NCBI GenBank assembly: GCA_938039295.1
Contig: CALHUY010000034.1
Span: forward strand, 1-42,297
Source: an uncultured Solobacterium sp.
GTDB taxonomy: Bacteria; Bacillota_I; Bacilli_A; Erysipelotrichales; Erysipelotrichaceae
Direction of reading: 5' to 3'
Length of the DNA: 42,297 bases
Position 1 is the stretch's first letter. Each line of letters begins with the position of its first letter. The position numbers and the translations under genes are program-made. Shown piece by piece: positions 24,994 through 33,333 of the stretch. The notes below the pieces were generated by a model, which had not been told where the DNA came from, made no database searches, and was given only the letters and a program-made list of their open reading frames with translations.

Positions 24994-25959
24994 CTAACGA
25001 ATTCCAATCAAAAGACCAATTCCAGCTAAGATTGCCTCTACAAACCAGAACATACGTACAATACTAACTTCAGGCATCCCCTTAATACGGAATGCATAAT
25101 GAATTGGTGTATATGGGAATACTTTCTTATGTCTAATCTTTACAGAACCAATCTGAATCATCACACAAAGTGTTTCAATCACTGGTACCCCTGCAATTAA
25201 AATTAATAGCAACTCCGTTTTTGTAATCATCGCTAAGGCAGCTAGTACACCACCTAACGCAAGTGATCCAGTATCACCCATGAATACACGTGCTGGTTTC
25301 TTATTATAATAGAGATAACCAAGTAAGGCACCAATCAAACATACCACAAAGATTGCTAAGCCAATCTTTTCTTGTTTTAGAGTAATCACAAGATATGGAA
25401 TCAAGGCAATAATACAAACACCTGAGGATAGACCATCCATACCATCTGTTAGATTCACTGCGTTACTAGAACCTGCAAACATAAATAGTACTAAGAAGAA
25501 GTATGCAATACCGAGCGGTAATACAATACGTGTAATTGGTAGTGTGATTTCTAAGGATGCGTGAGAGCGATATAAGATGAAGAATATCACCGCAAGTAGC
25601 ACCTGCATCAAAAACTTATATAAAGGTTTTAAACCTTCATTGTTTTTGAGTACTGCGATTAAGAAGTCATCCACAAAACCAATGAGACCATAGCCCATAA
25701 ACGCAAGCAACACGATGAGTGTATCAAGATCTTGAAATACACCTTTCACAAATATTAGTGTCAAGACAACTGGAACAATGATAAACAAGATACCACCCAT
25801 AATAGGTGTTCCTGCCTTTTTCTTATCATCCTCTAGTGCATATTCACTAACTGTTTGTTTGAAGCTTAACTTCTTGAGGTACTGAATCAAAAACGGCATT
25901 GTCACTAGTACAATACTAAGACTCAGTACAAAATATAAACTCATTTGAAATATTGACAT
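24994..25959 (-). CDS. mraY: phospho-N-acetylmuramoyl-pentapeptide transferase
   Basis: Integral membrane enzyme that transfers phospho-MurNAc-pentapeptide to undecaprenyl phosphate to make lipid I. The 321 residues carry about ten membrane helices and the family motifs: KKAGTPIMGG (about 47-56), FVDDFL (about 96-101), NLTDGMDGLSSG (about 168-179) and FMGDTGSLALGG (about 228-239), including the Asp residues that bind Mg2+. Length is as in other Firmicutes. CAGGAG precedes the ATG, 12 nt after the PBP2 stop. It is the last gene of the mraZ-rsmH-ftsL-PBP2-mraY operon. Confidence 0.97.
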   Translation of the reverse strand: MSIFQMSLYFVLSLSIVLVTMPFLIQYLKKLSFKQTVSEYALEDDKKKAGTPIMGGILFIIVPVVLTLIFVKGVFQDLDTLIVLLAFMGYGLIGFVDDFLIAVLKNNEGLKPLYKFLMQVLLAVIFFILYRSHASLEITLPITRIVLPLGIAYFFLVLFMFAGSSNAVNLTDGMDGLSSGVCIIALIPYLVITLKQEKIGLAIFVVCLIGALLGYLYYNKKPARVFMGDTGSLALGGVLAALAMITKTELLLILIAGVPVIETLCVMIQIGSVKIRHKKVFPYTPIHYAFRIKGMPEVSIVRMFWFVEAILAGIGLLIGIR

Positions 25960-25971
25960 ATTTACTCCTGA

Positions 25972-28143
25972 CTACCCACCAAAGTGGATCGAGATAGCCG
26001 TTCCCTTTTCAATGTATGAACCAGCCGGAATATCTTGTGACGTTACAACGGATGTTTCATCACCTGAAATGTTAACATCTAATCCCGTCGCTTGCCAGAA
26101 TCCTGCAACATCCTGCCTACTCCAACCTAGCATATTCGGTATATAAATCGTATTGGTATTGGTTACTAGGAAGACCTTTTGTCCAGTTGTGACAGATTGT
26201 CCAACCTGTGGATATTGACGGATAACAGTATTTCCATCACCAAGGTTATATAGGTCTGTACCATAAGAATCCATCACATTCTGTACATGACTTAGACTAT
26301 GGTTGATTAATGAAGGCATCTCATAAACGGATACTGTTTCTGCTGTCGTTTCTTGTGTTGTTGCGACTTGTTCTGCAAATCCATACTGCATCGCAATACG
26401 ACGTAATAAGTTTACTTGAGGTTGTTGGTTCACAGGTGCACTTGAATCAATTTGGATTGCATAATAAACCAAGATTTGTGGATTATCTGCTGGTAAAGCA
26501 CCCATAAAGGAATAAATATACTTACCAGATTGGTAGCTACCACCTACCGCAAGTTCAGTTGTACCTGTCTTACCCATGACAGTACATTCAGGAATACGAT
26601 AGCCACGACCAGTACCCTTTTCATCATTGACAACACGATAGAGAATACTCTGTAGTTGTTTTGCTGTATCACTCGTGATTGGATGACCTACAACTGTCTT
26701 ATTTGCTTTATAAATATACTTCGAATTATCATAACCATCACGAATCGAATCAACGAAATATGGTTTAACCATTGTACCATCAGAGAATACAGCACTATAT
26801 GCCTGCATCAGCTGTAACATTGTTACTGTGGAACCCTGTCCAAAGGATAAGGAAAGCTTATCCGATGGATAGGTAAAGTTTAATGTACCAGTGGCTTCTG
26901 GTAGACCATCCGTATCGACATCATTGAAGAAGCCAAACTTTCTTAGATACTCTAAGTTTATATCAGGTGTAATCACTTCATTTTGAACTGTACCTGCAAC
27001 AGAGTTGAGTGAGTATACAAGTCCTGTATCAAAATCAACTGAACCATATTGATAACGATATGCGTTATATACACAACCTAAGCTATTATCTGCAGTAGCA
27101 CGTATAGGATTATTTTGACTATCAGTACCATAACAATAGGAGTTACCATTTGTTAATTCTGATCCATTGTACTTACCTTCATTGATAGCCGCAGCCCATG
27201 TAAATGTCTTTAATGTTGAACCTGGTTCATAAGGAATCTGTGTACCAGTATTTGTATAATCACTAATCTCTCGAACATTTGGGTCAAAGGAGTTGGATTG
27301 TCCCCAAGCTAAAATCTTACCAGTCTTAATCTCCATGACACCACCCCAAACATTATCTGCACCAAATTGGTTTTGGGTCATACTCATTGATTGTTCAAGT
27401 GTTTGTTGAATGGAAGTATCTAATGTTAGATATACATCATCACCATTGATAGCACTGACAACTTCATCCTTCATACCAGGTAAACGATAACCATCTTTAT
27501 CTGTCTGGTATGTACGTGAACCATTCGTGCCAGATAGATACGAGTTAAGGTATAGTTCTAATCCCATTTGTCCAGTGGTAATGCCATATTCATCCTGTTG
27601 GGCAAATCCCACTAGGTTAGATGCGAATTGTCCATTTGGATAAATACGTTTAATTGAATCAGTAAATTCAATACCAGGTAAATGATAGGATTCAATCAAC
27701 TCCTTTGTTGCTTGGGACAAATGACGTCCACCAATTCCTAACTCAGTCTGATAGATATCCTGAGAGAAGTATCCCATGATTTTTTCATAATCAATCTTCA
27801 AAATTTCAGAAAGAACTTTTGCAGTACCCTCTTTATCTTTTACATATGCAATCTGTCCTTCAATGGATTGACGAGCAGATGATAGTACACAAACGATATC
27901 GTATGTACGATTATCCTGTGCGATTACTTGACCGTTACGATCATATATAAATCCGCGTAAAGCCAAACTTGTCTCAGTAACTGTATTGGCTGAATCAGCG
28001 TATATACTCAAATCTGTACCAGAACGTAAATGTACCTTCCCAATGGTTACGAAAAAAACATTAGAAGCAATCAGCATAATTGCTGCTAATGTCACAATCA
28101 ATATTCGGCGTACTTCGTTACGGTATTTCTTTCTTTTTGCCAT
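25972..28143 (-). CDS. class B penicillin-binding protein (PBP2/FtsI-like) with PASTA domains
   Basis: Septal or elongation transpeptidase anchored in the membrane. One N-terminal helix (about residues 12-34) precedes a PBP dimerisation domain and the transpeptidase, with SxxK (STLK, Ser309/Lys312), SxN (SLN near 372) and KTG (KTGTTE near 528). Two C-terminal PASTA domains (about 610-723) bind wall fragments or beta-lactams. The open frame reaches 28188, but GGAG upstream of the ATG at 28143 and the positively charged MAKRKKYRNEV start fit a membrane protein better. With this start the gap to the ftsL stop is 1 nt rather than a 44-nt overlap. Position after ftsL matches pbpB/ftsI in dcw clusters. 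Confidence 0.94.
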   Translation of the reverse strand: MAKRKKYRNEVRRILIVTLAAIMLIASNVFFVTIGKVHLRSGTDLSIYADSANTVTETSLALRGFIYDRNGQVIAQDNRTYDIVCVLSSARQSIEGQIAYVKDKEGTAKVLSEILKIDYEKIMGYFSQDIYQTELGIGGRHLSQATKELIESYHLPGIEFTDSIKRIYPNGQFASNLVGFAQQDEYGITTGQMGLELYLNSYLSGTNGSRTYQTDKDGYRLPGMKDEVVSAINGDDVYLTLDTSIQQTLEQSMSMTQNQFGADNVWGGVMEIKTGKILAWGQSNSFDPNVREISDYTNTGTQIPYEPGSTLKTFTWAAAINEGKYNGSELTNGNSYCYGTDSQNNPIRATADNSLGCVYNAYRYQYGSVDFDTGLVYSLNSVAGTVQNEVITPDINLEYLRKFGFFNDVDTDGLPEATGTLNFTYPSDKLSLSFGQGSTVTMLQLMQAYSAVFSDGTMVKPYFVDSIRDGYDNSKYIYKANKTVVGHPITSDTAKQLQSILYRVVNDEKGTGRGYRIPECTVMGKTGTTELAVGGSYQSGKYIYSFMGALPADNPQILVYYAIQIDSSAPVNQQPQVNLLRRIAMQYGFAEQVATTQETTAETVSVYEMPSLINHSLSHVQNVMDSYGTDLYNLGDGNTVIRQYPQVGQSVTTGQKVFLVTNTNTIYIPNMLGWSRQDVAGFWQATGLDVNISGDETSVVTSQDIPAGSYIEKGTAISIHFGG

Positions 28144-28144
28144 T

Positions 28145-28471
28145 CTAATCTCCAGTTGTCTTGCTAGATCCACCTGTGATAGTGACAATGTTCTCCTGTT
28201 TCTTACTTAGACCGTTACTTGCTGCGATTTCGTCAACACGTGTATTTGATCCTAAGTTCAAGATTTCTACCTTTAGTGCATCATTCTGTGTACGTAATGT
28301 CACGATATCAGCTTCCATTTGTTGGGTCTGAGCACTTAAGGCATTGTTATAAGTTCTTAAGAATATGGAACTAGCCAAATAAAGTGTAGCAGAAATCATG
28401 AACATCCATATAGAAAAATTTAAAAATGCAGTATTTTTTTTCTGTTTTTTTCTTTTAACAATCTTGGCCAT
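28145..28471 (-). CDS. ftsL: FtsL-like cell division protein
   Basis: A 108-residue bitopic protein with a highly basic cytoplasmic N-terminus (KIVKRKKQKK), one membrane helix (about residues 17-38) and an extracytoplasmic coiled-coil or heptad region (about 45-85, with QTQQMEADIVTLRTQND). This is the shape of FtsL, which bridges FtsB/DivIC and the septal PBP. Sequence conservation in FtsL is low, so the call rests on shape and on its place between rsmH and PBP2, where ftsL sits in nearly all dcw clusters. The PBP2 ribosome site lies in its last codons. Confidence 0.82.
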   Translation of the reverse strand: MAKIVKRKKQKKNTAFLNFSIWMFMISATLYLASSIFLRTYNNALSAQTQQMEADIVTLRTQNDALKVEILNLGSNTRVDEIAASNGLSKKQENIVTITGGSSKTTGD

Positions 28472-28476
28472 ATCCC

Positions 28477-29412
28477 CTATTCTCCTATTCTCTCTATTAC
28501 TCGTAGCTTTGCACTATGAGAGCGATGATTATCTTCTAGCTCTTCATCAGTAGCAGTGATTGGCTTTTTTGTGATTAAGTTGTAATCTGCTTGTTTGATA
28601 TCTGATGCTTTGATTGGAATGCGTGGGTCAATGTAAGGTGCTGATGAATATTCTTTAAACACATTTTTGACCATGCGATCTTCCAAGGAATGGAATGTGA
28701 TGATCGCACATCTACCATTAGGCTTTAATAAGCTCAGTGCATCCTCCAACCCTTTTTGTAGTGCTCCAAGTTCATCATTTACTTCAATACGTAATGCTTG
28801 GAATGTCTGTTTTGCTGGATGTCCTTTTTGACGTAACACCTTGTCTGGTAAAGCTGACTTAATGACATCCACCAATTGGAATGTTGTTTCAATTGGTTGG
28901 ATAGCTCGTTGTTTTTCAATCGCTCTTGCAATTGATTTTGTAAATTTCTCTTCTCCATACTCACGTAAGATACGACAGAGTTCTTCGAAGGAATATGTAT
29001 TCACGATTTGATATGCATCTAACTGTTGTTCTTGATTCATACGCATATCTAAACGTGCATCATATCGATAACTAAATCCTCTTGTAGGATCATCAAACTG
29101 TGGAGAGCTAACTCCCAAGTCCATCATGATTCCATCCACTTCATGAATTCCTCTTTTTGCAAGTTCTTCCTTCATAGAGCGAAAATCATTGTGAATCATC
29201 GTGATATAAGACAACACATCTTTCAGGTTCTCTGTAGATTCCGCAATCGCTTGACTATCTTTATCAAACGCATAGAGATGACCACTCTTTAATTTAGAAA
29301 TCAGATAACCGGAATGTCCTCCTCTACCTAATGTTCCATCCACATAAATGCCATCTTCTTTAACATTGAGCGAATCCACCGTTTCTTTTAATAAGACTGA
29401 TGTGTGCTTCAT
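28477..29412 (-). CDS. rsmH: 16S rRNA (cytosine(1402)-N4)-methyltransferase
   Basis: Methylates N4 of C1402 in the decoding centre of 16S rRNA using S-adenosylmethionine. The 311-residue MraW/RsmH protein has the SAM-binding YVDGTLGRGGHS motif (about 23-34), the MMDLGVSSPQFDDPTRGFSYR region (about 96-116) with the inserted helical domain after it, GHPAKQTFQALRIEVNDEL (about 197-215) and CAIITFHSLEDRMVK (about 235-249). All are strong family signatures. Its ATG overlaps the mraZ stop by 4 nt, so it is translationally coupled in the mraZ operon. Confidence 0.97.
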   Translation of the reverse strand: MKHTSVLLKETVDSLNVKEDGIYVDGTLGRGGHSGYLISKLKSGHLYAFDKDSQAIAESTENLKDVLSYITMIHNDFRSMKEELAKRGIHEVDGIMMDLGVSSPQFDDPTRGFSYRYDARLDMRMNQEQQLDAYQIVNTYSFEELCRILREYGEEKFTKSIARAIEKQRAIQPIETTFQLVDVIKSALPDKVLRQKGHPAKQTFQALRIEVNDELGALQKGLEDALSLLKPNGRCAIITFHSLEDRMVKNVFKEYSSAPYIDPRIPIKASDIKQADYNLITKKPITATDEELEDNHRSHSAKLRVIERIGE

Positions 29413-29849
29413 GCTTGTAATAGCTCCGTTAAGTCTTCCGCAAAGTCTTCTAATTCGCCCATTGATTCTTCGTTGTATTGTTCAAATACTTTCTCTGGCC
29501 AAATTTCGAAGTGATCAGAAGCACCTACGATGACACAGGCCTTTTCAAATCCTCTATCAGAGATTTGAAATTGAGGTAATAAGATTCTGCCTTGATTATC
29601 CACACCACATTCATCCGACTTTCCTAAAATACTACGTACGAAAGCACGGGCTTTTTTATTTGTGATTGGTAACTTATTTAGCTTTGACACCAACTCGTTC
29701 CATTCATTTTCCGCAAATGCAGCTAAGCATCCATCCATCCACTCAGTTACGTAAATCTTTGTTGTTAACTGGTCTCTGTATTTCGACGGAATAATCAGTC
29801 TGTTTTTCGGATCTAGATTGTGTCTGTATTCACCTGTGAACATCACCAT
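29409..29849 (-). CDS. mraZ: transcriptional regulator MraZ
   Basis: DNA-binding AbrB-like double-barrel protein that binds repeats at its own promoter and controls the division and wall operon. The 146 residues include two repeats: FTGEYRHNLDPKNRLIIPSK (about 4-23) and GVDNQGRILLPQ (about 79-90), with the DxKxR and DxQGR signatures. An alternative start at the third codon (29843) would give the more typical MFxGEY beginning. GGGG spacing favours the first ATG slightly, so this is uncertain. Four AGTGG-type repeats stand immediately upstream. It is the first gene of mraZ-rsmH-ftsL-PBP2-mraY. Confidence 0.95.
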   Translation of the reverse strand: MVMFTGEYRHNLDPKNRLIIPSKYRDQLTTKIYVTEWMDGCLAAFAENEWNELVSKLNKLPITNKKARAFVRSILGKSDECGVDNQGRILLPQFQISDRGFEKACVIVGASDHFEIWPEKVFEQYNEESMGELEDFAEDLTELLQA

Positions 29850-29861
29850 CTGAATATTCCC

Positions 29862-29897
29862 CCACTTTGCTCCATTTCATACCACTATTCTACCACT
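29862..29897 (-). promoter_or_regulatory. four-repeat MraZ operator
   Basis: On the minus strand the pentamers AGTGG (29893-29897), AGTGG (29882-29886), AATGG (29872-29876) and AGTGG (29862-29866) recur with spacings of 11, 10 and 10 bp. This is one helical turn, as for the known MraZ boxes (TGGG-type in E. coli, AAAGTG-type in Mollicutes). They lie between the -10 element and the mraZ ribosome site, and the last repeat overlaps the ribosome-site region. Autoregulation by MraZ is the natural reading. Confidence 0.82.
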
Positions 29898-29905
29898 TTG
29901 TTATT

Positions 29906-29911
29906 ATTATA
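29906..29911 (-). promoter_or_regulatory. -10 element of the mraZ operon promoter
   Basis: A perfect TATAAT on the minus strand, 9 bases before the first MraZ repeat. The -35 position is a T-rich tract with no good TTGACA match, so activation or an UP-like T-rich region may matter. Confidence 0.6.
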
Positions 29912-29934
29912 CAAGATAAAAAATATAAAAAAAG

Positions 29935-29994
29935 AAGAAAAATCTCGCTTTCTATCGGCATTTTTGATAATTTTGCCATTGCTTGATTTTTCTT
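29935..29994 (-). terminator. terminator-like hairpin after the first GNAT gene
   Basis: Outer arms AAGAAAAATC (29985-29994 on the minus strand) and GATTTTTCTT (29935-29944) pair over 10 bp. An inner GGCA/TGCC pair (29957-29960 with 29974-29977) lies inside. A long T-rich run follows on the minus strand. It separates the GNAT genes from the mraZ promoter. The large loop makes it less certain than the others. Confidence 0.5.
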
Positions 29995-30017
29995 CACATA
30001 TTATTATTCATTAAAAT

Positions 30018-30485
30018 TTATCGATACTTTTCTAATCTTATTAACATCTCTTCATCCGGTTCAGTAATATCTCCCTTAAATGTATAACCCATTTTCAAAT
30101 AGAAAGGTGTTGCTGTTATAGAAGCCGGTATCTCGATTCTATTTGCCCGAAGGAAGTATTCGTCTTGTTCAAGCGTCTCAATGATTTTTCGACCAATTCC
30201 TTTTCCTTGGTATTCAGGAAGCACAAAAATTGTAAACAGACTGCTCTCATTCTCGCGATTCCAATAAGGACCTATTGCACCACAGCCAATTATTTTGTTT
30301 TCCTCATATGCAACATAAAAATGATTCCATTTTGCACGTTCTAAAATATTTTTTGGCTGCAATTTTTGAATGCTATTTTCAATATATTCCATTGTATAAT
30401 CTTTGATATTAACTTCTCTTAATGTTTTTGCAATCAACTTCGATACTTCTTCAGCCTCTTCAGATAGAAATTCCCTTATAATCAT
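30018..30485 (-). CDS. GNAT-family N-acetyltransferase
   Basis: A 155-residue acetyl-CoA-dependent acetyltransferase. The GNAT fold is seen in order: N-terminal strand-helix, the VAYEENKIIGCGAIG strands (about 59-73), FTIFVLPEYQGKGIGRKI (about 84-101) with the Q-x-x-G-x-G acetyl-CoA pyrophosphate loop, and the C-terminal FYLKMGYTFKG (about 129-139), where the Tyr-containing helix-strand is typical. The acceptor is unknown. GAGGGTG precedes the ATG. The second, unrelated GNAT gene lies 21 nt upstream, so both are probably on one transcript with priA. Confidence 0.87.
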   Translation of the reverse strand: MIIREFLSEEAEEVSKLIAKTLREVNIKDYTMEYIENSIQKLQPKNILERAKWNHFYVAYEENKIIGCGAIGPYWNRENESSLFTIFVLPEYQGKGIGRKIIETLEQDEYFLRANRIEIPASITATPFYLKMGYTFKGDITEPDEEMLIRLEKYR

Positions 30486-30506
30486 GACACCCTCACAAGT
30501 TCTAAT

Positions 30507-31067
30507 TTATTTTACAAAATACTCTTCTCGAAGAATTCCCATGGTCAAAACATCATAAAACTGACCATGGTGGTAGGAAGCAGCTCTTCTTCTGCCCTCT
30601 ACCACAAAGCCAACCTTCTCATACATCTTGATTGCATTTTCATTGTATGAGAATACATTTAACTCTACTTTATGTGCATTTAATTCTTCAAAACAGATGC
30701 GAATTGCTTTACGCATCGCCTCAGTACCATAACCTTTACCTTGATGTTCAGGTCCCACCAGGATACCGATTGTCGCAATCATTTCTGGCATTGATAGATT
30801 GAAAGCAGTAATATGACCTACTACTTCACCCTGCTTATTCTCGATTGTTAAACCAAAGCCAGTTCTTGCCTGGTTGGATGACCAACCATGAAACAATGAC
30901 GAATTCTCTTCTGCAAAAGTAGGAATGATTCTTGAACGATTCCCCAACAACATTGTTTCTTCATTCCACCACTTTGCTAGGATTGCTTCATCCTCAGCTG
31001 TTGTACCTCTAAGTGTTATCTTTTCACCACATAACAGTTCATTGCGATATTTTAATAAGTCTTTCAT
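30507..31067 (-). CDS. RimJ/RimL-type GNAT acetyltransferase
   Basis: A 186-residue GNAT of the RimJ/RimL/SpeG-like group (Acetyltransf_3 type). Visible elements are ITLRGTTAEDEAIL near the start, the GLTIENKQGEVVGHI strands, GILVGPEHQGKGYGTEA (about 114-130) with the acetyl-CoA loop, ELNVFSYNENAIKMYEKVGF (about 146-165) and EGRRRAASYHHGQFYDVLTMG. These C-terminal residues are characteristic of enzymes acetylating N-termini, ribosomal proteins or small amines. The acceptor is not predictable. AAAGGAG precedes the ATG, 10 nt after the priA stop. Confidence 0.88.
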   Translation of the reverse strand: MKDLLKYRNELLCGEKITLRGTTAEDEAILAKWWNEETMLLGNRSRIIPTFAEENSSLFHGWSSNQARTGFGLTIENKQGEVVGHITAFNLSMPEMIATIGILVGPEHQGKGYGTEAMRKAIRICFEELNAHKVELNVFSYNENAIKMYEKVGFVVEGRRRAASYHHGQFYDVLTMGILREEYFVK

Positions 31068-31077
31068 ATAAACTCCT

Positions 31078-33243
31078 TTAATCTAAATACATTGGATTAA
31101 TATCAATCCGTAATCCAGTCACATCAATCTTTGTCGTAGACAAAAACTTTGCTACAGCTCGTCTCATCGAATCTAAGTCCTTACCCTTTAACAAGATTCG
31201 ATAGCGATATAAATCTTGTATCTTTAATAACGAAATGATACCAATCGTTTTAAAATCTCCAACGATTTCATTTTTGATTACCATAGCTTGTTTCATCACC
31301 ACATCATCTTTACGACCTTGAATTGTTAAGGCAATCAAGTATGTATATGGTGGATATTGCCCTGCATGACGAAACTTCATCTCACTTTTAAAGAAGGCTT
31401 CATAGTCTTGTTTTGCAGCGCACTGAACTGCATAGTGACTTGGATAAAATACTTGATATACCACTTCACCAGCCGTATCCGCTCTACCACTTCTTCCACC
31501 TGCTTGCATCAACAGATCAAAGGTCATTTCACAACTTCGGAAGTCTGTTCGCTGTAAGCCTTCATCCCCATTGATTACACCAACTAATGTAACATATGGA
31601 TAATCCAAACCCTTCGCTATCATCTGTGTACCTAATAAGATATCTGCTTCATGACTACCAAATGCTTGTAATATCTTTTGATGTGCATTCTTTCTACCTG
31701 TCGTATCCGCATCCATGCGCAATACCCTAGCATCAGGAAATAATGCATGTACCTCTGCTTCTAATTTTTCCGTGCCAAAACCCATTGTAGTAAAGCCCGT
31801 ACGGCTATGACAATGTGGGCATTCCTTTGGTACAGCAATCTCTGTACCACAGGCATGACACTTTAAACGATTCACATCACGATGATAACTCATTGCTAAA
31901 TCACAATGCGGGCATTTCACAACTTCTTGACAAGACTTACAACGTAATTGCGTCACATAACCACGTCGATTTAAGAGTAATATACATTGCTCATGTTTAT
32001 TTAATCTCTCTTGTATCTTATTTTGTAAATCATCAGTGATGATGTAGTGACCATTTTTCTTGATATTATCCTTGATCGAGACAATCTGAATATTTGGTAG
32101 AGTTTGATTAATGCGCTCATTCATCCTAACCAAGTGATATACATTCTTTAACGCACGTGCATAGCTTTCTAATGCGGGTGTCGCTGAGCCAAGTATCACT
32201 TTGCAGCGGTGATAATGCCCTCTCCAGATAGCGACATCACGACAATGATATGCTGGTTGGTTATCTTGTTTATAGGAGTTATCATGTTCTTCATCCATGA
32301 CAATTAAGCCTAGATTTTTAAATGGCAAAAATACTGCACTTCTAGTACCAACGACTATCGATGCTCTACCAGTCTTTACCTTGCGGTATTGTTCATATTT
32401 TTCTTGGTCGCTTAGACCACTATGATAGATTGCTAATGCATGTCCAAAGCGAGACGAAACACGAGCAATCATCTGTGGTGTCAAACTAATTTCTGGCACT
32501 AAAATGAGTACTTGCTTGTGTTGTGCAAGTTCTTGTGCAGCTAACTGTAAATATACCTCTGTTTTACCAGAGCCAGTAATACCATGTAAAAGATAAACTT
32601 CATCCTGACTAGCGTTAATCTCATCCATTGCAGATTGTTGTAATGGTGTTAACTGCAATGCAGATTCAATATTGATATTTACATCATCTGATGCTTCTTT
32701 TTCCTTCTCTTCTAAAAGAATTGCGTTTTTCTCAATCAGCGCACGTGCATGTCCTGGATAATTCTTACGCAATGCTGTGTATGTTAATGGCTGATGATCA
32801 CGTGCGTAAAGATAGGCTTCTAACTGCTTTGGAGTTAAATTCACCTCTTTATCTGTGAGTTTTACCCACTTCTCTTTTACAATTGACTTGTCATTTGTTG
32901 AAGGTTTTAACTTCGATGGCAACATTGTCTGAAAACAAGATATCGTTGTTGAAAGCGTCGTTTCCTTTAACCACATCGCTAAATCATGCAATTCATCTGT
33001 AATCAGACTTTCTTGGTCTTTTACATCTTGAATATAGCGCAACTTAAAACCCAGTCGCATTTCAATCTCATCCTTTGTTTCATCTGTATCTTGGATACTC
33101 TCTACAAATCCAACAACACTACGATTTAAGAGTGGAATCGTTACACGGCTACCAACTTCGATATCTTCATCGTTATATAAGTATGTAAAAGTCTGGTCCA
33201 ACCTACGAACAGGATGTTCTAACCAACATTGCACGATTTTCAT
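31078..33243 (-). CDS. priA: primosomal protein N' (replication restart helicase PriA)
   Basis: 3'-5' DNA helicase that recognises stalled forks and reloads the replicative helicase. The 721-residue protein has an N-terminal 3'-DNA-binding domain (about 1-100), Walker A GITGSGKTEVY (about 220-230), DEAH-type MDEEH (about 316-320), a zinc-binding insert with eight cysteines (from CKSCQEVVKCPHC through CHACGTE to CPHC, about 437-476), helicase motif GTQMIAKGLDYPYV, and QAGGRSGR (motif VI). All catalytic motifs look intact, and length is close to typical Firmicutes PriA. GGAG precedes the ATG. It is probably the first gene of priA-GNAT-GNAT. Confidence 0.96.
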   Translation of the reverse strand: MKIVQCWLEHPVRRLDQTFTYLYNDEDIEVGSRVTIPLLNRSVVGFVESIQDTDETKDEIEMRLGFKLRYIQDVKDQESLITDELHDLAMWLKETTLSTTISCFQTMLPSKLKPSTNDKSIVKEKWVKLTDKEVNLTPKQLEAYLYARDHQPLTYTALRKNYPGHARALIEKNAILLEEKEKEASDDVNINIESALQLTPLQQSAMDEINASQDEVYLLHGITGSGKTEVYLQLAAQELAQHKQVLILVPEISLTPQMIARVSSRFGHALAIYHSGLSDQEKYEQYRKVKTGRASIVVGTRSAVFLPFKNLGLIVMDEEHDNSYKQDNQPAYHCRDVAIWRGHYHRCKVILGSATPALESYARALKNVYHLVRMNERINQTLPNIQIVSIKDNIKKNGHYIITDDLQNKIQERLNKHEQCILLLNRRGYVTQLRCKSCQEVVKCPHCDLAMSYHRDVNRLKCHACGTEIAVPKECPHCHSRTGFTTMGFGTEKLEAEVHALFPDARVLRMDADTTGRKNAHQKILQAFGSHEADILLGTQMIAKGLDYPYVTLVGVINGDEGLQRTDFRSCEMTFDLLMQAGGRSGRADTAGEVVYQVFYPSHYAVQCAAKQDYEAFFKSEMKFRHAGQYPPYTYLIALTIQGRKDDVVMKQAMVIKNEIVGDFKTIGIISLLKIQDLYRYRILLKGKDLDSMRRAVAKFLSTTKIDVTGLRIDINPMYLD

Positions 33244-33313
33244 AGTCTCTCCATTTTCTTACTCTATTCTACTATAAAAAGAAAATTCCACGATAAAAGA
33301 TTATATACAAAAA

Positions 33314-33333
33314 CAGCAGAACCTATTCTGCTG
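33314..33333 (-). terminator. terminator of the NikA/Opp-type ABC operon
   Basis: CAGCAGAA (33314-33321) and TTCTGCTG (33326-33333) form a perfect 8-bp stem with a 4-base loop. On the minus strand TTTTTGTATA follows. The stop codon of the last ATPase gene lies in the loop and arm. Confidence 0.85.

Noticed and set aside
28144..28188. An upstream start for PBP2 (28188) giving a 44-nt overlap with ftsL
   Set aside because: The ATG at 28143 has a well-placed GGAG and gives the normal basic N-terminus before the membrane helix.
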